From NCBI GenBank assembly GCA_023150615.1, contig JAKLKO010000026.1, forward strand, positions 1 through 48,054: a DNA stretch of 48,054 bases, written 5' to 3'. This DNA is from Phycisphaerae bacterium (lineage in GTDB: Bacteria > Planctomycetota > Phycisphaerae > UBA1845 > UTPLA1). Below the pieces are notes generated by a model that did not search any database, was not told where the DNA came from, and saw nothing but the letters and a program-made list of their open reading frames with translations. Every line of letters starts with the position of its first letter. Positions within the stretch are counted from its first letter, which is position 1. Shown here piece after piece: positions 1 to 13,340 of the stretch. Made by a program: the position numbers and the translations under genes.

Positions 1-677
1 GCGACCATCGCCGTGATGAACAACAACGCCGTCGAGGGCTCGGGAGTCCAGAGTTCGTAGGCTAGCTGTCCGGGCGACAGAATCCTCCACGGCGTATCGA
101 TCGGATACCGAATAGCAAACTCGCCGCCATTGGACGATTCCCATCTGAAATGGCTTGCAATATCGTCGAGCTGAACGATCGAGATCCAGTAGTCTACTCC
201 CGGCACGGCGGTGAACGGCGTAGCAAGGTCGACCGTAAACAAGTACTCCGGCGGCAACGGACCTTGGGCGATCTCGTAGCCGGTCGCCTCTCGGCTCGGG
301 TTCAGAAACAGCTCTTGGTACAGCATTGTTCCGGGGAGTCCCGACTGATCGGCGTAGAAGCGCACGCGGATCGTCTCGCTTGTCGGCGGCGGCTCGATCT
401 GCTCATCGAACTGCCCGCCATAGAATCCCCACGCCTTTAGGCGAAATACCTGAGCGCTCGATCCGAGCGAGAAACGATCTCCTGATATCATTGCGTCAGG
501 AAGACCAAGGTTGTTTATCACCGCCGTGTCCGATGTAAACCCGAACCGTCGATTCGGCAATTGGCGGTGCAGGAGCACGTCCTGCGCGGATGCGGGTTGC
601 GCGGCGGCAAGTCCGGCAAGCCAGACCGCGGCCGTCATCGAGAATGCGAATGCTGATCGGCGCGCAAGAGCAACCAT
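1..677 (-). CDS. PEP-CTERM sorting domain protein, partial (C-terminus beyond window)
   Basis: Reading the minus strand from an ATG at 677-675 gives 225 open codons to the window edge with no stop, so the gene is cut at its 3' end. The start is supported by GGGAGGA about 3-4 nt upstream. Residues 1-32 form a signal peptide (two Arg, then a hydrophobic core, likely cleavage after ASA). The middle resembles a secreted beta-rich domain (for example RVRFYADQSGLPG and PGVDYWISI), of a kind common in PEP-CTERM proteins, but I cannot name it. Residues 210-216 read WTPEPST, followed by a hydrophobic stretch ALLFITAMV that runs off the edge. This is the PEP-CTERM signal recognised by exosortase; in known proteins it is followed by a transmembrane helix and a short basic tail. 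It is probably an exopolymer-associated or surface-sorted protein. The specific function is unknown. Confidence 0.8.
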   Translation of the reverse strand, partial: MVALARRSAFAFSMTAAVWLAGLAAAQPASAQDVLLHRQLPNRRFGFTSDTAVINNLGLPDAMISGDRFSLGSSAQVFRLKAWGFYGGQFDEQIEPPPTSETIRVRFYADQSGLPGTMLYQELFLNPSREATGYEIAQGPLPPEYLFTVDLATPFTAVPGVDYWISIVQLDDIASHFRWESSNGGEFAIRYPIDTPWRILSPGQLAYELWTPEPSTALLFITAMV

Positions 678-757
678 ACATCCTCCCGTTCGGGCCGTCG
701 CGGGGCATCGACCGGCCTTGGTGCCGCGGGAGACGCGGAGTGGACCCCTCCTTATTG

Positions 758-785
758 ACTATAGCACGGATTACCGGACAGCCAA
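758..785 (-). promoter_or_regulatory. Candidate sigma70-type promoter of the PEP-CTERM gene
   Basis: On the minus strand TTGGCT (785-780), a 16-nt spacer and TATAGT (763-758) precede the PEP-CTERM start by about 80 nt. This gives an expected transcription start near 751 and a leader of about 75 nt that contains the GGGAGGA ribosome site. The match is by eye to the E. coli-like consensus; planctomycete promoter rules are less well known. Confidence 0.45.
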
Positions 786-971
786 GTCGGAAATCGCCTT
801 TCCCGCATCTCGCCCGGCCGTCGGGCGTTGCGATCGAGTTCGATCCGAGCGATGCGCCGCGACGCGTTCCGATTCATGATGTGGCGCCGGTGCTTCAGTT
901 ACCTACCTGACCGACTCATGTGTGTCACTCTGCGGGATCCGACCGGACGTGATCGACAGTGCGCAACCTCT

Positions 972-1064
972 CGGCCGGCGAGACACCGGCCGCTTCGATG
1001 CGCGCGGGCGGCGTGCGGTTCGCGCGAGTGTGGAGGAATGGCTCGGCGGGAGTTTCGCCCTCCC
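972..1064. repeat. REP-like palindromic intergenic repeat units
   Basis: Two related units are seen. At 972-992, CGGCCGG and CCGGCCG form a perfect 7-bp stem around a 7-nt loop. At 1040-1064, read on the minus strand, the unit starts GGGAGGGCGAAACTCC and ends CCGCCGAGCC. Translated on the minus strand these give peptides such as PGWEGETPAEP and EAAGVSPAE. From memory, such peptides are hallmarks of a dispersed GC-rich intergenic repeat (GGAGGGCGAGGCTCC-type) found in several planctomycete and related genomes. The repeat family is inferred; the stems are seen. Confidence 0.5.
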
Positions 1065-1297
1065 AACCAGGGGCCTCGCTCTTCCAAGCAGGAGCCACGC
1101 GCTGCCGCGCCGGACGTCTACTTGTGGGGAGTTCAGATCGAGGTTTCGGGGTTGCGTGATTTCCAATTCCGGATCGCCGATTCGAGAAAACGCGTCGATC
1201 CTTACGGGAGGATTGACCAGCGCGATCATCGGGGGGCGGGGCCTGGCCGGATCGGGTACAATTGGCGGTTTGGCCCGGTGATACGACGAGGCGGTGC

Positions 1298-3433
<2,136 letters not shown>

Positions 3434-3454
3434 TCGCTGCGCGGAGGCAATTGC

Positions 3455-4024
3455 CTACGCGGCCGGTGCGGCCAGTCCAAGCTCGTCGGCGACGGCCTGC
3501 ATGGCGGCGATGCAGTTGCGGATGTGATCGTCGAGCGGCAGCCCGAGCAGTGCTGCGCCGGCGGCGATGTCATCGCGGTTGACGGCGGCGGCAAACGTGG
3601 CGGTCTTGAGCTTCTTCCTCACGCTCGCGGGTTCCATCCCGACGAGGCGCGTCGGCCGGACGAGGGCCGCGGCGGTGAGGAATCCGCAGAGTTCGTCGAC
3701 GGCGAAGAGGGCCTTTCGCAGCGGGCGGTCGCGCGGGTAGTCGTCGAGGTTCCAATCGGCATGCGAGAGGATGGCGGCGACGATCTCCTCGTCGACGCCG
3801 CGCTGGCGAAGGATCACCGCGCCTTCGCGGGTGTGCGCGGGCGGGTCGGGCCAGCGTTCGTAGTCGAAGTCGTGCAGGAGACCGACGAGTCCCCATTGCT
3901 CTGCGTCGCCGCCGAGTATGCCGGCGTAGTGTCGCATGGCGGCCTCGACGGCGAGCATGTGCTTTCGAAGCGAATCGGAGGCGACGAATTCGCGGACGAG
4001 GCTCCAGGCGTCGGCGCGGGTCAT
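3455..4024 (-). CDS. HD-domain phosphohydrolase (HDIG-like)
   Basis: This 189-residue soluble protein of the HD superfamily would be a metal-dependent phosphohydrolase; the substrate cannot be told from sequence. Seen: H22, the H51-D52 pair in LLHDFDYERW, H64, H88 in ILSHADW and D110 in FAVDEL. Together they match the H...HD...H...D metal-ligand pattern. The start at ATG 4024 is preferred over an upstream frame start at 4048: the sequence GTGAGGTGTTC places GAGG about 5 nt upstream, and it overlaps the TGA of asd at 4034-4032. The gene is therefore the second of a two-gene operon with asd and probably coupled to its translation. A link to lysine/threonine synthesis is not implied by the domain; co-transcription may be housekeeping convenience. 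Confidence 0.85.
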   Translation of the reverse strand: MTRADAWSLVREFVASDSLRKHMLAVEAAMRHYAGILGGDAEQWGLVGLLHDFDYERWPDPPAHTREGAVILRQRGVDEEIVAAILSHADWNLDDYPRDRPLRKALFAVDELCGFLTAAALVRPTRLVGMEPASVRKKLKTATFAAAVNRDDIAAGAALLGLPLDDHIRNCIAAMQAVADELGLAAPAA

Positions 4025-4031
4025 GAACACC

Positions 4032-5033
4032 TCACAAATTCGTGACAAGTTCCGCGATCTGGACGGCGTTCAGGGCGGCGCCTTTGCGGAGCTGATCGCC
4101 GCAGGCGAAGAGGCTCAGGCCTCTTCCGGGCGGCTGGCTCGGGTCCGCGCGGATGCGGCCGACGAGGACGTCGTCGCCGCCGGAGGCGTCGATCGGCATG
4201 GGGAACCGGTTGTGCTCGCGGTCATCGACGACGCGAACGCCCGGCGCGGCAGCGAGCAGTTCGCGGGCCTTCAGTTCGCCGAGCGTGTCGGCGAAGGTCA
4301 GGTTGATCGACTCGCTGTGGGCGCGCGGCACGGGAACGCGGATGCACGTCGCCGAGATGGCGAGGTCGGGCGCACCGAGGATGCGGCGCGTCTCCTCGAT
4401 GACCTTTGATTCCTCTTCGTTCGAGCCTTCGGGGCCGATGCTCGTGTTGTGCGAAAAAAGGTTGTTGACGATGGGGTAAGGCAGTGCCTTCGGGACGAGC
4501 GCGCGTCCGGCCGCGGCGGCCTCAATCTGTTCGTGAAGTTCGCGCAAGGCCCGCGCGCCGGCGCCGCTGACGGCCTGGTAGGTGGAGACGACGATCCGCT
4601 GGAGTCGTGCGGCGCGGTGCAGCGGCCAGACGGCCATGCAGAGGATGATGGCGGTGCAGTTGGGGACGGCGACGATGCCGCGATAGCCACGGATGGCGTC
4701 GGGGTTGATCTCCGGAACGCCGAGCGGGACATCGGGCTGCATCCGGAAGGCCGAGCTGTTGTCGATCACGATCGCGCCGGCCCGGACGGCCGTCGGAGCG
4801 AACTCGCGCGATATGGTTTTGCCGGCGGAGAAGAACGCAAGGTGGCAGCCGTCGAAGCAGCCGGGCGCGAGCGACTCGACCATGACGGGGCGACCGGCGA
4901 ATTCGATCCTGGTGCCGGCGGAACGGTTTGACGCGAACGCGCGGAGGTTGGTTACGGGGAACCGGCGTTGGATGAGGACGGAGAGGAACTCCGCGCCGAC
5001 GGCTCCGGTTGCTCCGACGATCGCGACGTTCAT
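4032..5033 (-). CDS. asd: Aspartate-semialdehyde dehydrogenase
   Basis: The enzyme reduces L-aspartyl-4-phosphate to L-aspartate 4-semialdehyde with NADPH. This is the branch point to lysine/diaminopimelate, threonine and methionine. The protein of 333 residues has the usual length. Seen: N-terminal dinucleotide motif GATGAVG (7-13), the catalytic cysteine C126 in PNCTAII, the substrate-binding region SNEEESK (204-210), and the catalytic histidine H239 in VPVPRAHSES. The start at ATG 5033 (MNVAIVGATG) fits the family. A TTG at 5048 would add five residues, and neither has a strong ribosome site (GATTGGG only). The gene is divergent from the ATP synthase operon and heads the asd-HD pair. A candidate promoter lies at 5103-5132. 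Confidence 0.95.
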   Translation of the reverse strand: MNVAIVGATGAVGAEFLSVLIQRRFPVTNLRAFASNRSAGTRIEFAGRPVMVESLAPGCFDGCHLAFFSAGKTISREFAPTAVRAGAIVIDNSSAFRMQPDVPLGVPEINPDAIRGYRGIVAVPNCTAIILCMAVWPLHRAARLQRIVVSTYQAVSGAGARALRELHEQIEAAAAGRALVPKALPYPIVNNLFSHNTSIGPEGSNEEESKVIEETRRILGAPDLAISATCIRVPVPRAHSESINLTFADTLGELKARELLAAAPGVRVVDDREHNRFPMPIDASGGDDVLVGRIRADPSQPPGRGLSLFACGDQLRKGAALNAVQIAELVTNL

Positions 5034-5102
5034 TTTGCAGTGGCCCAATCGACTCTTGGACCGGCTCGCCGCACGGACCGGCAGTACGGCACCGGCGAGT
5101 AA

Positions 5103-5132
5103 TTAGTACGCTCACGAGGGGCGTTCCGGCAA
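5103..5132 (-). promoter_or_regulatory. Candidate promoter for asd-HD operon
   Basis: On the minus strand TTGCCG (5132-5127), an 18-nt spacer and TACTAA (5108-5103) lie about 70 nt upstream of the asd start. It is the only AT-rich -10-like hexamer with a plausible -35 in this part of the divergent region. Found by eye only. Confidence 0.35.
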
Positions 5133-5246
5133 CCGGTCGTGCAGGGCTTGACGGGCGTTGTGGGAGCGGCTACCGTTGCGAGACTCGCCGGAACGCAGGC
5201 GGTCGCGGGCGGCGGGTGGCCGGGCATTGTGCTCGAATTTTTTTGG

Positions 5247-5276
5247 CCGACATTGTACCATTTGTCACAATGTCGG
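5247..5276 (+). promoter_or_regulatory. Perfect 10-bp inverted repeat enclosing the atpZ start codon
   Basis: CCGACATTGT at 5247-5256 is exactly complementary to ACAATGTCGG at 5267-5276 across a 10-nt loop. The right arm contains the ATG (5270-5272) of the first gene of the ATP synthase operon, and no Shine-Dalgarno sequence precedes that ATG. As DNA it could be a dimeric repressor site; as RNA it would hide the start codon. A T-run (5239-5244) and a weak promoter-like TTGTGC (5227-5232) / CATTGT (5251-5256) pair lie just upstream. If that promoter is real, transcription would begin only a few bases before the ATG, giving a nearly leaderless mRNA. Confidence 0.55.
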
Positions 5277-5518
5277 ATGAGCCATCGCCGCAGGGCGGAC
5301 CGCCAGAGGACGAGGATCGTCGGCAGTCGTCCGAATGGAATCGGCTGAGCGCGCTGGCGTTTGAGTTCATCGGCTACATGGCGGTGCTCGGGTACGCCGG
5401 GTACCAGCTCGACGTTCGGTACGGATGGGGCCATCGCGGGATCCTGTGCGGTCTCCTGTTGGCACTCGCGGCGTGGCTGTATCGGTTTTATCGACAGACG
5501 CGGGACCTGTTCCGCTAG
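5270..5518 (+). CDS. atpZ: AtpZ/AtpI-type small membrane protein of the ATP synthase operon
   Basis: This 82-residue protein has an acidic, disordered N-terminus (about residues 1-25) and two membrane helices (FEFIGYMAVLGYAGYQLD and GILCGLLLALAAWLYRFY) joined by a short Gly/Arg loop. This is the plan of AtpZ/AtpI proteins, which sit at the head of many F-type operons and help c-ring assembly or cation homeostasis. ATG 5270 is the only reasonable start; it lies in the arm of an inverted repeat and has no Shine-Dalgarno site. The next gene begins 10 nt after the stop. The naming as AtpZ rather than AtpI is a judgement from size and two-helix topology. Confidence 0.8.
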   Translation: MSDEPSPQGGPPEDEDRRQSSEWNRLSALAFEFIGYMAVLGYAGYQLDVRYGWGHRGILCGLLLALAAWLYRFYRQTRDLFR

Positions 5519-5528
5519 GTGAAATCGG

Positions 5529-5927
5529 GTGCGGATTCTGGGCATGACGCTGATCGCGGGCGCCGCGGCGGTCTGGGCGACGCGGGCGATCGCGCAGAGC
5601 GCGACGAATGCGGCGACGGCCGAGGCGATCGCGCTGGGCGCGGGCGTCTGTGTCCTCGCGGCATGGTGCGCGCTCTGGCCGCCGGTGCTGGCCGCGCGCT
5701 TCGCGCCGGACCATCTCGGGAATGCGGGCCTGGCGGCGATGGTGACGCGGTTGTTCGTGACGCTCGGACTGGCGTTGTGGCTGGCGCGGTCGATGGGCGC
5801 GGCGCGACCGGCGTTCATGAACACGCTCGTGGTGAGCTATCTCGTGCTGCTTGCGGCCGAGACCGGGTTGATCATCCGGCTGGTCCGGATCTCGTGGCGG
5901 CCGCCGAATAAAACGCACTCCGCATGA
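5529..5927 (+). CDS. atpI: Putative ATP synthase AtpI-like integral membrane protein
   Basis: This 132-residue protein has four hydrophobic segments (about residues 3-22, 33-55, 67-86 and 97-119), matching the four-helix plan of AtpI/ATP synthase protein I. The primary sequence is poorly conserved, so the assignment leans on its place between atpZ and atpB. The GTG start at 5529 has AGGTGA at 5517-5522 overlapping the atpZ stop. An internal ATG at 5544 is an alternative. Its TGA shares ATGA (5924-5927) with the atpB start, a translational coupling junction. Confidence 0.65.
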   Translation: MRILGMTLIAGAAAVWATRAIAQSATNAATAEAIALGAGVCVLAAWCALWPPVLAARFAPDHLGNAGLAAMVTRLFVTLGLALWLARSMGAARPAFMNTLVVSYLVLLAAETGLIIRLVRISWRPPNKTHSA

Positions 5928-7174
5928 CGTCGATCCCGAACACGCTACTGCTGGCGGCCGCGGCGGGTCATGATCCGAAGGATCACGTGCTGCCGCACGG
6001 GCTGTTCCAGATTTCGTCGACCAACCTCCGGCTGCCGATCTTCGAGAACCAGGCGGGTCAGTTCTGGTTTACGAATCACCTTTTGATGACGCTGGTGGCG
6101 GCGGGACTGACGCTGCTGGTGTTCGGGGTTGTCGGGGCGAGGTACCGGATGGCGTTGGCGCGGGGCGATTCGGCGACGTTTGTGCCGCGGGGATTCGTCG
6201 GGCTGATCGAGAGCCTGATGGATGCGCTGCGGAGCGGCGTGGTCAAGCCGGTGCTCGGTCCGGACACGGACCGCTTCATGCCGTTCCTGTGGACGGTGTT
6301 CTTTTTCATCCTGTTCTGCAACCTGCTGGGGATGGTGCCGCTGGATTCAATCGTCGCGCTGTTGACCGGCGTGAAGCACCTGGGCGGCACGGCGACGGGG
6401 AATATCAACATCACCGCGGGCCTCGCGATCTGCGCGTTCTTCACGATCCACTTCATGGGGACGTTCGAGGTGTATCGCGGGCTGGTGGCGGGGACGTACG
6501 GTCATCATCACGGCGAGGGCGACGCATCGCACGGGTCGGACGAGCACGGCGCGCACGGCGATGCGCACCGCGAGCACGTCCACGGGCATCATGGCGTCTC
6601 TCCGATGCTGGCGGTCCTGGCGGCGCCGGTGCTGTATCTCTGGAACTTTGCGCCGCACGTGTTTCAAAAGCCCGGTCCGCGGGGGCCGCTGCCGGCGGCC
6701 ATGCGGATCGTGACCGTGCCTCTGTACACGGTGCTGCTGGCGGTCACGCTGCGGCTGATTCTGGGCGTGATGTTCAAGGAGCAGGGTGCGGTCGTCGGGC
6801 AGTGGTTCGGCGCGGTGCTGGGCGTGGTGGCGGGGTTCTCGACGAAGGGCCTGCACTGGCTCGATCTGCTCGATGCGCTGATGTGGGAGATCCTGTTCCT
6901 GCTCGAAACGATCGGCGCGTTCGTGAAGCCGTTTGCACTGGCGATGCGACTTTTTGCGAACATGATCGCGGGCCACATCGTGCTGGCGTCGCTGATCCTT
7001 CTGATCCCGGTGTTCAAGGGCTTGACGCTGGGGTATCTCGGCTCGTCGCTGCCGGTCGCGATCGGATGCACGCTGCTGAGCGGCCTGGAGCTGTTCGTGG
7101 CGTTCCTCCAGTCGTACATCTTCATGTTTCTGACGACGATGTTCATCGGCGCGGCGATCCATCCGGAGCATTGA
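5924..7174 (+). CDS. atpB: F0 subunit a, with histidine-rich insertion
   Basis: Subunit a forms the proton half-channels of the F0 motor against the c-ring. The essential arginine is R342 in FALAMRLFANM, followed by a conserved helix and a C-terminal helix containing FLQSYIFMFLTTMF. At 416 residues it is far longer than usual (about 240-290). The extra length lies mainly between the third helix (about 162-180) and the arginine helix. It includes residues 194-224, with 11 histidines in 31 positions mixed with Gly, Asp and Glu, and then additional hydrophobic segments. By standard topology that loop would be cytoplasmic, but extra helices could change this. The start overlaps the atpI stop by 4 nt. 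The histidine stretch could bind a metal or stabilise the stator; this is inference. Confidence 0.95.
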   Translation: MTSIPNTLLLAAAAGHDPKDHVLPHGLFQISSTNLRLPIFENQAGQFWFTNHLLMTLVAAGLTLLVFGVVGARYRMALARGDSATFVPRGFVGLIESLMDALRSGVVKPVLGPDTDRFMPFLWTVFFFILFCNLLGMVPLDSIVALLTGVKHLGGTATGNINITAGLAICAFFTIHFMGTFEVYRGLVAGTYGHHHGEGDASHGSDEHGAHGDAHREHVHGHHGVSPMLAVLAAPVLYLWNFAPHVFQKPGPRGPLPAAMRIVTVPLYTVLLAVTLRLILGVMFKEQGAVVGQWFGAVLGVVAGFSTKGLHWLDLLDALMWEILFLLETIGAFVKPFALAMRLFANMIAGHIVLASLILLIPVFKGLTLGYLGSSLPVAIGCTLLSGLELFVAFLQSYIFMFLTTMFIGAAIHPEH

Positions 7175-7246
7175 TGCGTTTCTTGCAGTTGGAATCTGAA
7201 TTCGAGCGGCGTCGCCGCACGGCGCGTCGTGACGCAGCGAACTGCG

Positions 7247-7261
7247 GTCGGGGTCCCCGAC
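7247..7261 (+). repeat. GC palindrome in the atpB-atpE spacer
   Basis: GTCGGGG and CCCCGAC flank a single T in the 146-nt spacer between atpB and atpE, the longest gap of the operon. In RNA it would fold with a 5-bp stem and 5-nt loop, and a T-rich stretch (TTCTGTGTTTT) follows about 10 nt later. It could be a processing or weak attenuation site. AtpE is needed in many more copies than AtpB, so a stem-loop here would make sense, but no function is shown. Confidence 0.35.
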
Positions 7262-7320
7262 GCCCCGGTCATTCTGTGTTTTAAGGTCGGAACCACCGGG
7301 ATTTTCAAGGGAGTTTTGAG

Positions 7321-7608
7321 ATGGATATGGACATGTTGGCGCAGGCCACGCAGTTGATCGGCGACAAGGGTCTTGCGGGCCTGGGCGCCGGACTGGCGCT
7401 GGGGTTTATCGTGCTCGGCGCGGCGAAGGGCATCGGGCACATCGCGGGCAATGCGGTCGAGTCGATCGCGCGGCAGCCGGAGGCGGGCGGACGAATCTTC
7501 GTCGCGATGCTGCTCGCGGCGGCGCTGATTGAAGGGTTTACGTTCTTCGCGATCGTGCAGGCGAACTCGATCGGCGACTTCCTGACCAAGGCGGCCACGG
7601 GCCAGTAG
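7321..7608 (+). CDS. atpE: F0 subunit c (c-ring proteolipid)
   Basis: This 95-residue two-helix hairpin forms the rotor ring. The polar loop has the family signature AVESIARQPEA (45-55), and the ion-carrying carboxylate is E71 in AALIEGFTFFA. The residue after the carboxylate is Gly rather than Ser/Thr, and no Gln aligns with the sodium-ligand position of helix 1. This argues for proton rather than sodium coupling, which is inference from known sodium c-rings. Helix 1 has the Gly-spaced pattern GAAKGIGHIAG. A strong ribosome site AAGGGAG lies 6 nt before the ATG, fitting high expression. The N-terminal methionine cluster (MDMDM) leaves alternative starts at 7327 and 7333. Confidence 0.96.
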   Translation: MDMDMLAQATQLIGDKGLAGLGAGLALGFIVLGAAKGIGHIAGNAVESIARQPEAGGRIFVAMLLAAALIEGFTFFAIVQANSIGDFLTKAATGQ

Positions 7609-7683
7609 CGCGTGCGCGGAGCAAACGAGAGCCACGGCGCCGGGCCGCCGAGCGGTTCGGCGCCGCATCGACGGGGAGTCCAG

Positions 7684-8328
7684 ATGCGTCGAGCGATTCT
7701 GATTCTGGGCGTGATGATCGGTCTGGCCTGCGGCCCGGCCCGCGCGGCGACCGACCCGGCGCACGGCGGGACGGCGCCGGCGTCGACGGAGACGCACGCG
7801 GCCGGCGAGCACGAGGCGCACGGGCCATCGTACGGACTGCTGACAGTCGACGGGTACGCGATGATCTGGACGATCATCGTCTTCGTGCTGCTGCTTCTCG
7901 CGTTGAGGCTCGTGGCATGGAAGCCGATTCTCCAGGGGCTTCAGCGGCGGGAGAAGTTCATCCTCGACTCGCTGGCGAACGCGAAGCGCGAGCGCCAGGA
8001 GGCGGAGAACCTGTTGAAGCAGTACACGGCGCAGATTCAGAAGGCGCGGGAGGAGGCGAGCGCCATCGTGGACGAGGGTCGGCGGGATGCGGAGGCCGTC
8101 CGGAAACGGATTAGCGAGGAAGCGCGGGCCGAAGCGCACGCGCTGCTGGAGCGGGCGAAGCGCGACCTGGCGATCGCGCGGGACGACGCCATCAAGGCGC
8201 TGTACCGGCAGTCGGTCGACCTGTCGACGATGATCGCCGGGAAGCTCGTGAAGAAGCAGTTGACGCCGCAGGACCATCAGGCGTTGATCGACGAAGCGCT
8301 GCACGAGATCGGCCAGTTGCGGCACTAA
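7684..8328 (+). CDS. atpF: F0 subunit b with N-terminal signal-like extension
   Basis: Subunit b is the peripheral stalk that links F0 to the delta subunit. The 214-residue protein starts at ATG 7684 (GGGGAG about 8 nt upstream). It first shows a signal-peptide-like segment (1-21, ending GPARA) and a His-containing periplasmic stretch (four His in about 29 residues). The true membrane helix then follows (YAMIWTIIVFVLLLLALRLV, about 57-77). The rest is a long charged coiled coil typical of b (REKFILDSLANAKRERQEAE and on). A helix-anchored b with an added signal peptide is an extension beyond the roughly 156-residue E. coli form. An upstream GTG frame start at 7612 is not supported. Confidence 0.93.
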   Translation: MRRAILILGVMIGLACGPARAATDPAHGGTAPASTETHAAGEHEAHGPSYGLLTVDGYAMIWTIIVFVLLLLALRLVAWKPILQGLQRREKFILDSLANAKRERQEAENLLKQYTAQIQKAREEASAIVDEGRRDAEAVRKRISEEARAEAHALLERAKRDLAIARDDAIKALYRQSVDLSTMIAGKLVKKQLTPQDHQALIDEALHEIGQLRH

Positions 8329-8353
8329 GGCGAGACGGTTCGAGGATGGCGAC

Positions 8354-8953
8354 GTGACGGGCGATTTCGACACGATCCAGGCTGCATCCAAGGTCTATGC
8401 GCAGGCGCTGCTCGACCTGGCCGGTCCGGCCGGCCAGGAGCAGGCAGTCGATGACGAGCTGCGCTCGCTGCATGAGCTGTTCACGTCGAACGCGGAATTC
8501 GCGGCGTTCTTGTGCTCGCCGGCGATCGATCGGGACCAGCGTCGCGAGACGTTGCGAAAGCTCTTCGGGGTTCGACTCAGCGCGACGGTGATGAGCCTGC
8601 TGCTGGTCCTGAACGACAAGACGCGGCTCTCGATCCTGGCGTACGTGTGCGACATGTACCGGAGGATGCTCGAGCGCAAGCGGGGCGAGGCGCGGGTCTA
8701 CGTGACGACGGCGGTTCCGCTGACCGGCGCGCAGCGGACGAAGCTGATCGAGATGGTGACGAAGTCGACGCAGTGGCGGCCGATCTTGTGCGAGACGGTG
8801 GAGGAGGGGGTGCTCGGCGGCCTGCGGGTGCAGTTGGGCGACCGTGAGATCGATCGAACGGTCGTGAGTCGGCTGCGGTCGTTGCGGAATGAGCTGTTGA
8901 CCAACGTGGATACCGAGATTCAGAGCGGGCGGGCGTTTGTCACCGAGAACTGA
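8354..8953 (+). CDS. atpH: F1 subunit delta
   Basis: Delta (the OSCP homologue) caps the alpha3beta3 hexamer and binds the b stalk. The 199-residue protein has the expected length. It has the N-terminal helical domain ([12 protein letters not shown]) and the conserved C-terminal part, [22 protein letters not shown] followed by a serine- and leucine-rich helix. The GTG start at 8354 has CGAGGA at 8341-8346 upstream. It is placed between atpF and atpA as in most bacterial operons, with gaps of 25 and 29 nt. Confidence 0.92.
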   Translation: MTGDFDTIQAASKVYAQALLDLAGPAGQEQAVDDELRSLHELFTSNAEFAAFLCSPAIDRDQRRETLRKLFGVRLSATVMSLLLVLNDKTRLSILAYVCDMYRRMLERKRGEARVYVTTAVPLTGAQRTKLIEMVTKSTQWRPILCETVEEGVLGGLRVQLGDREIDRTVVSRLRSLRNELLTNVDTEIQSGRAFVTEN

Positions 8954-8982
8954 GATCCGGCGACGAAAGCGAGACAGGTGCG

Positions 8983-10641
<1,659 letters not shown>

Positions 10642-10653
10642 CTCGGAAGGTCG

Positions 10654-13063
<2,410 letters not shown>

Positions 13064-13275
13064 TCGGGAATGTCCCGGAAGCGCCGACCATCCGCGTCGC
13101 CGGGGACGTCGCGCGATTCGGTAAATTCTCCCTCTCAACCGGAATAAGCCGGCGGGGCGGCGGCATCCTGCCGTTTGCCGGTGGATCGTGCGCAGAAACC
13201 GCCCCCGGGCGAGGAGCGGAATCCGCCGTTTCTGTCCTGTCCGTGGGCGCATCAGCCGTCCGGGCCGTCCAATCG

Positions 13276-13286
13276 TTGTATACAAT
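13276..13286 (+). promoter_or_regulatory. AT-rich palindrome / possible -10 before the large operon
   Basis: TTGTATACAA (13276-13285) is a perfect 10-bp palindrome containing a TACAAT -10-like hexamer (13281-13286). It lies in the 277-nt gap between atpD and the thirteen-gene cluster. No -35 hexamer at 16-18 nt is convincing. It is the only AT-rich element in this gap and thus the best candidate for the start of the cluster's transcript. Confidence 0.3.
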
Positions 13287-13340
13287 GATAGGTTCGACTA
13301 CGATCCGATAATTCATGTCGGTGAGGCGTGTGGCCACGGC

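Larger units (their letters stand above)
678..1297. other. Gene-free stretch between the PEP-CTERM gene and uvrB
   Basis: This is 620 bases between divergent genes. It holds the minus-strand promoter at 758-785 and palindromic REP-like units at 972-992 and 1040-1064. A TACAAT at 1257-1262 could be a -10 element for uvrB, though no convincing -35 is seen. Short frames exist on both strands (for example 959-1159 plus and 925-1494 minus), but their peptides are repeat-derived and I do not regard them as genes. I see no CTG-N10-CAG or GAAC-N4-GTTC SOS box near uvrB. Confidence 0.6.

Noticed and set aside
3434..3454. Terminator between uvrB and the HD gene
   Set aside because: The gap of 21 nt has no stem-loop.
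13065..13077. Terminator after atpD (CGGGA-N3-TCCCG)
   Set aside because: The stem is only 5 bp with a 3-nt loop and there is no T-run; too weak to call.
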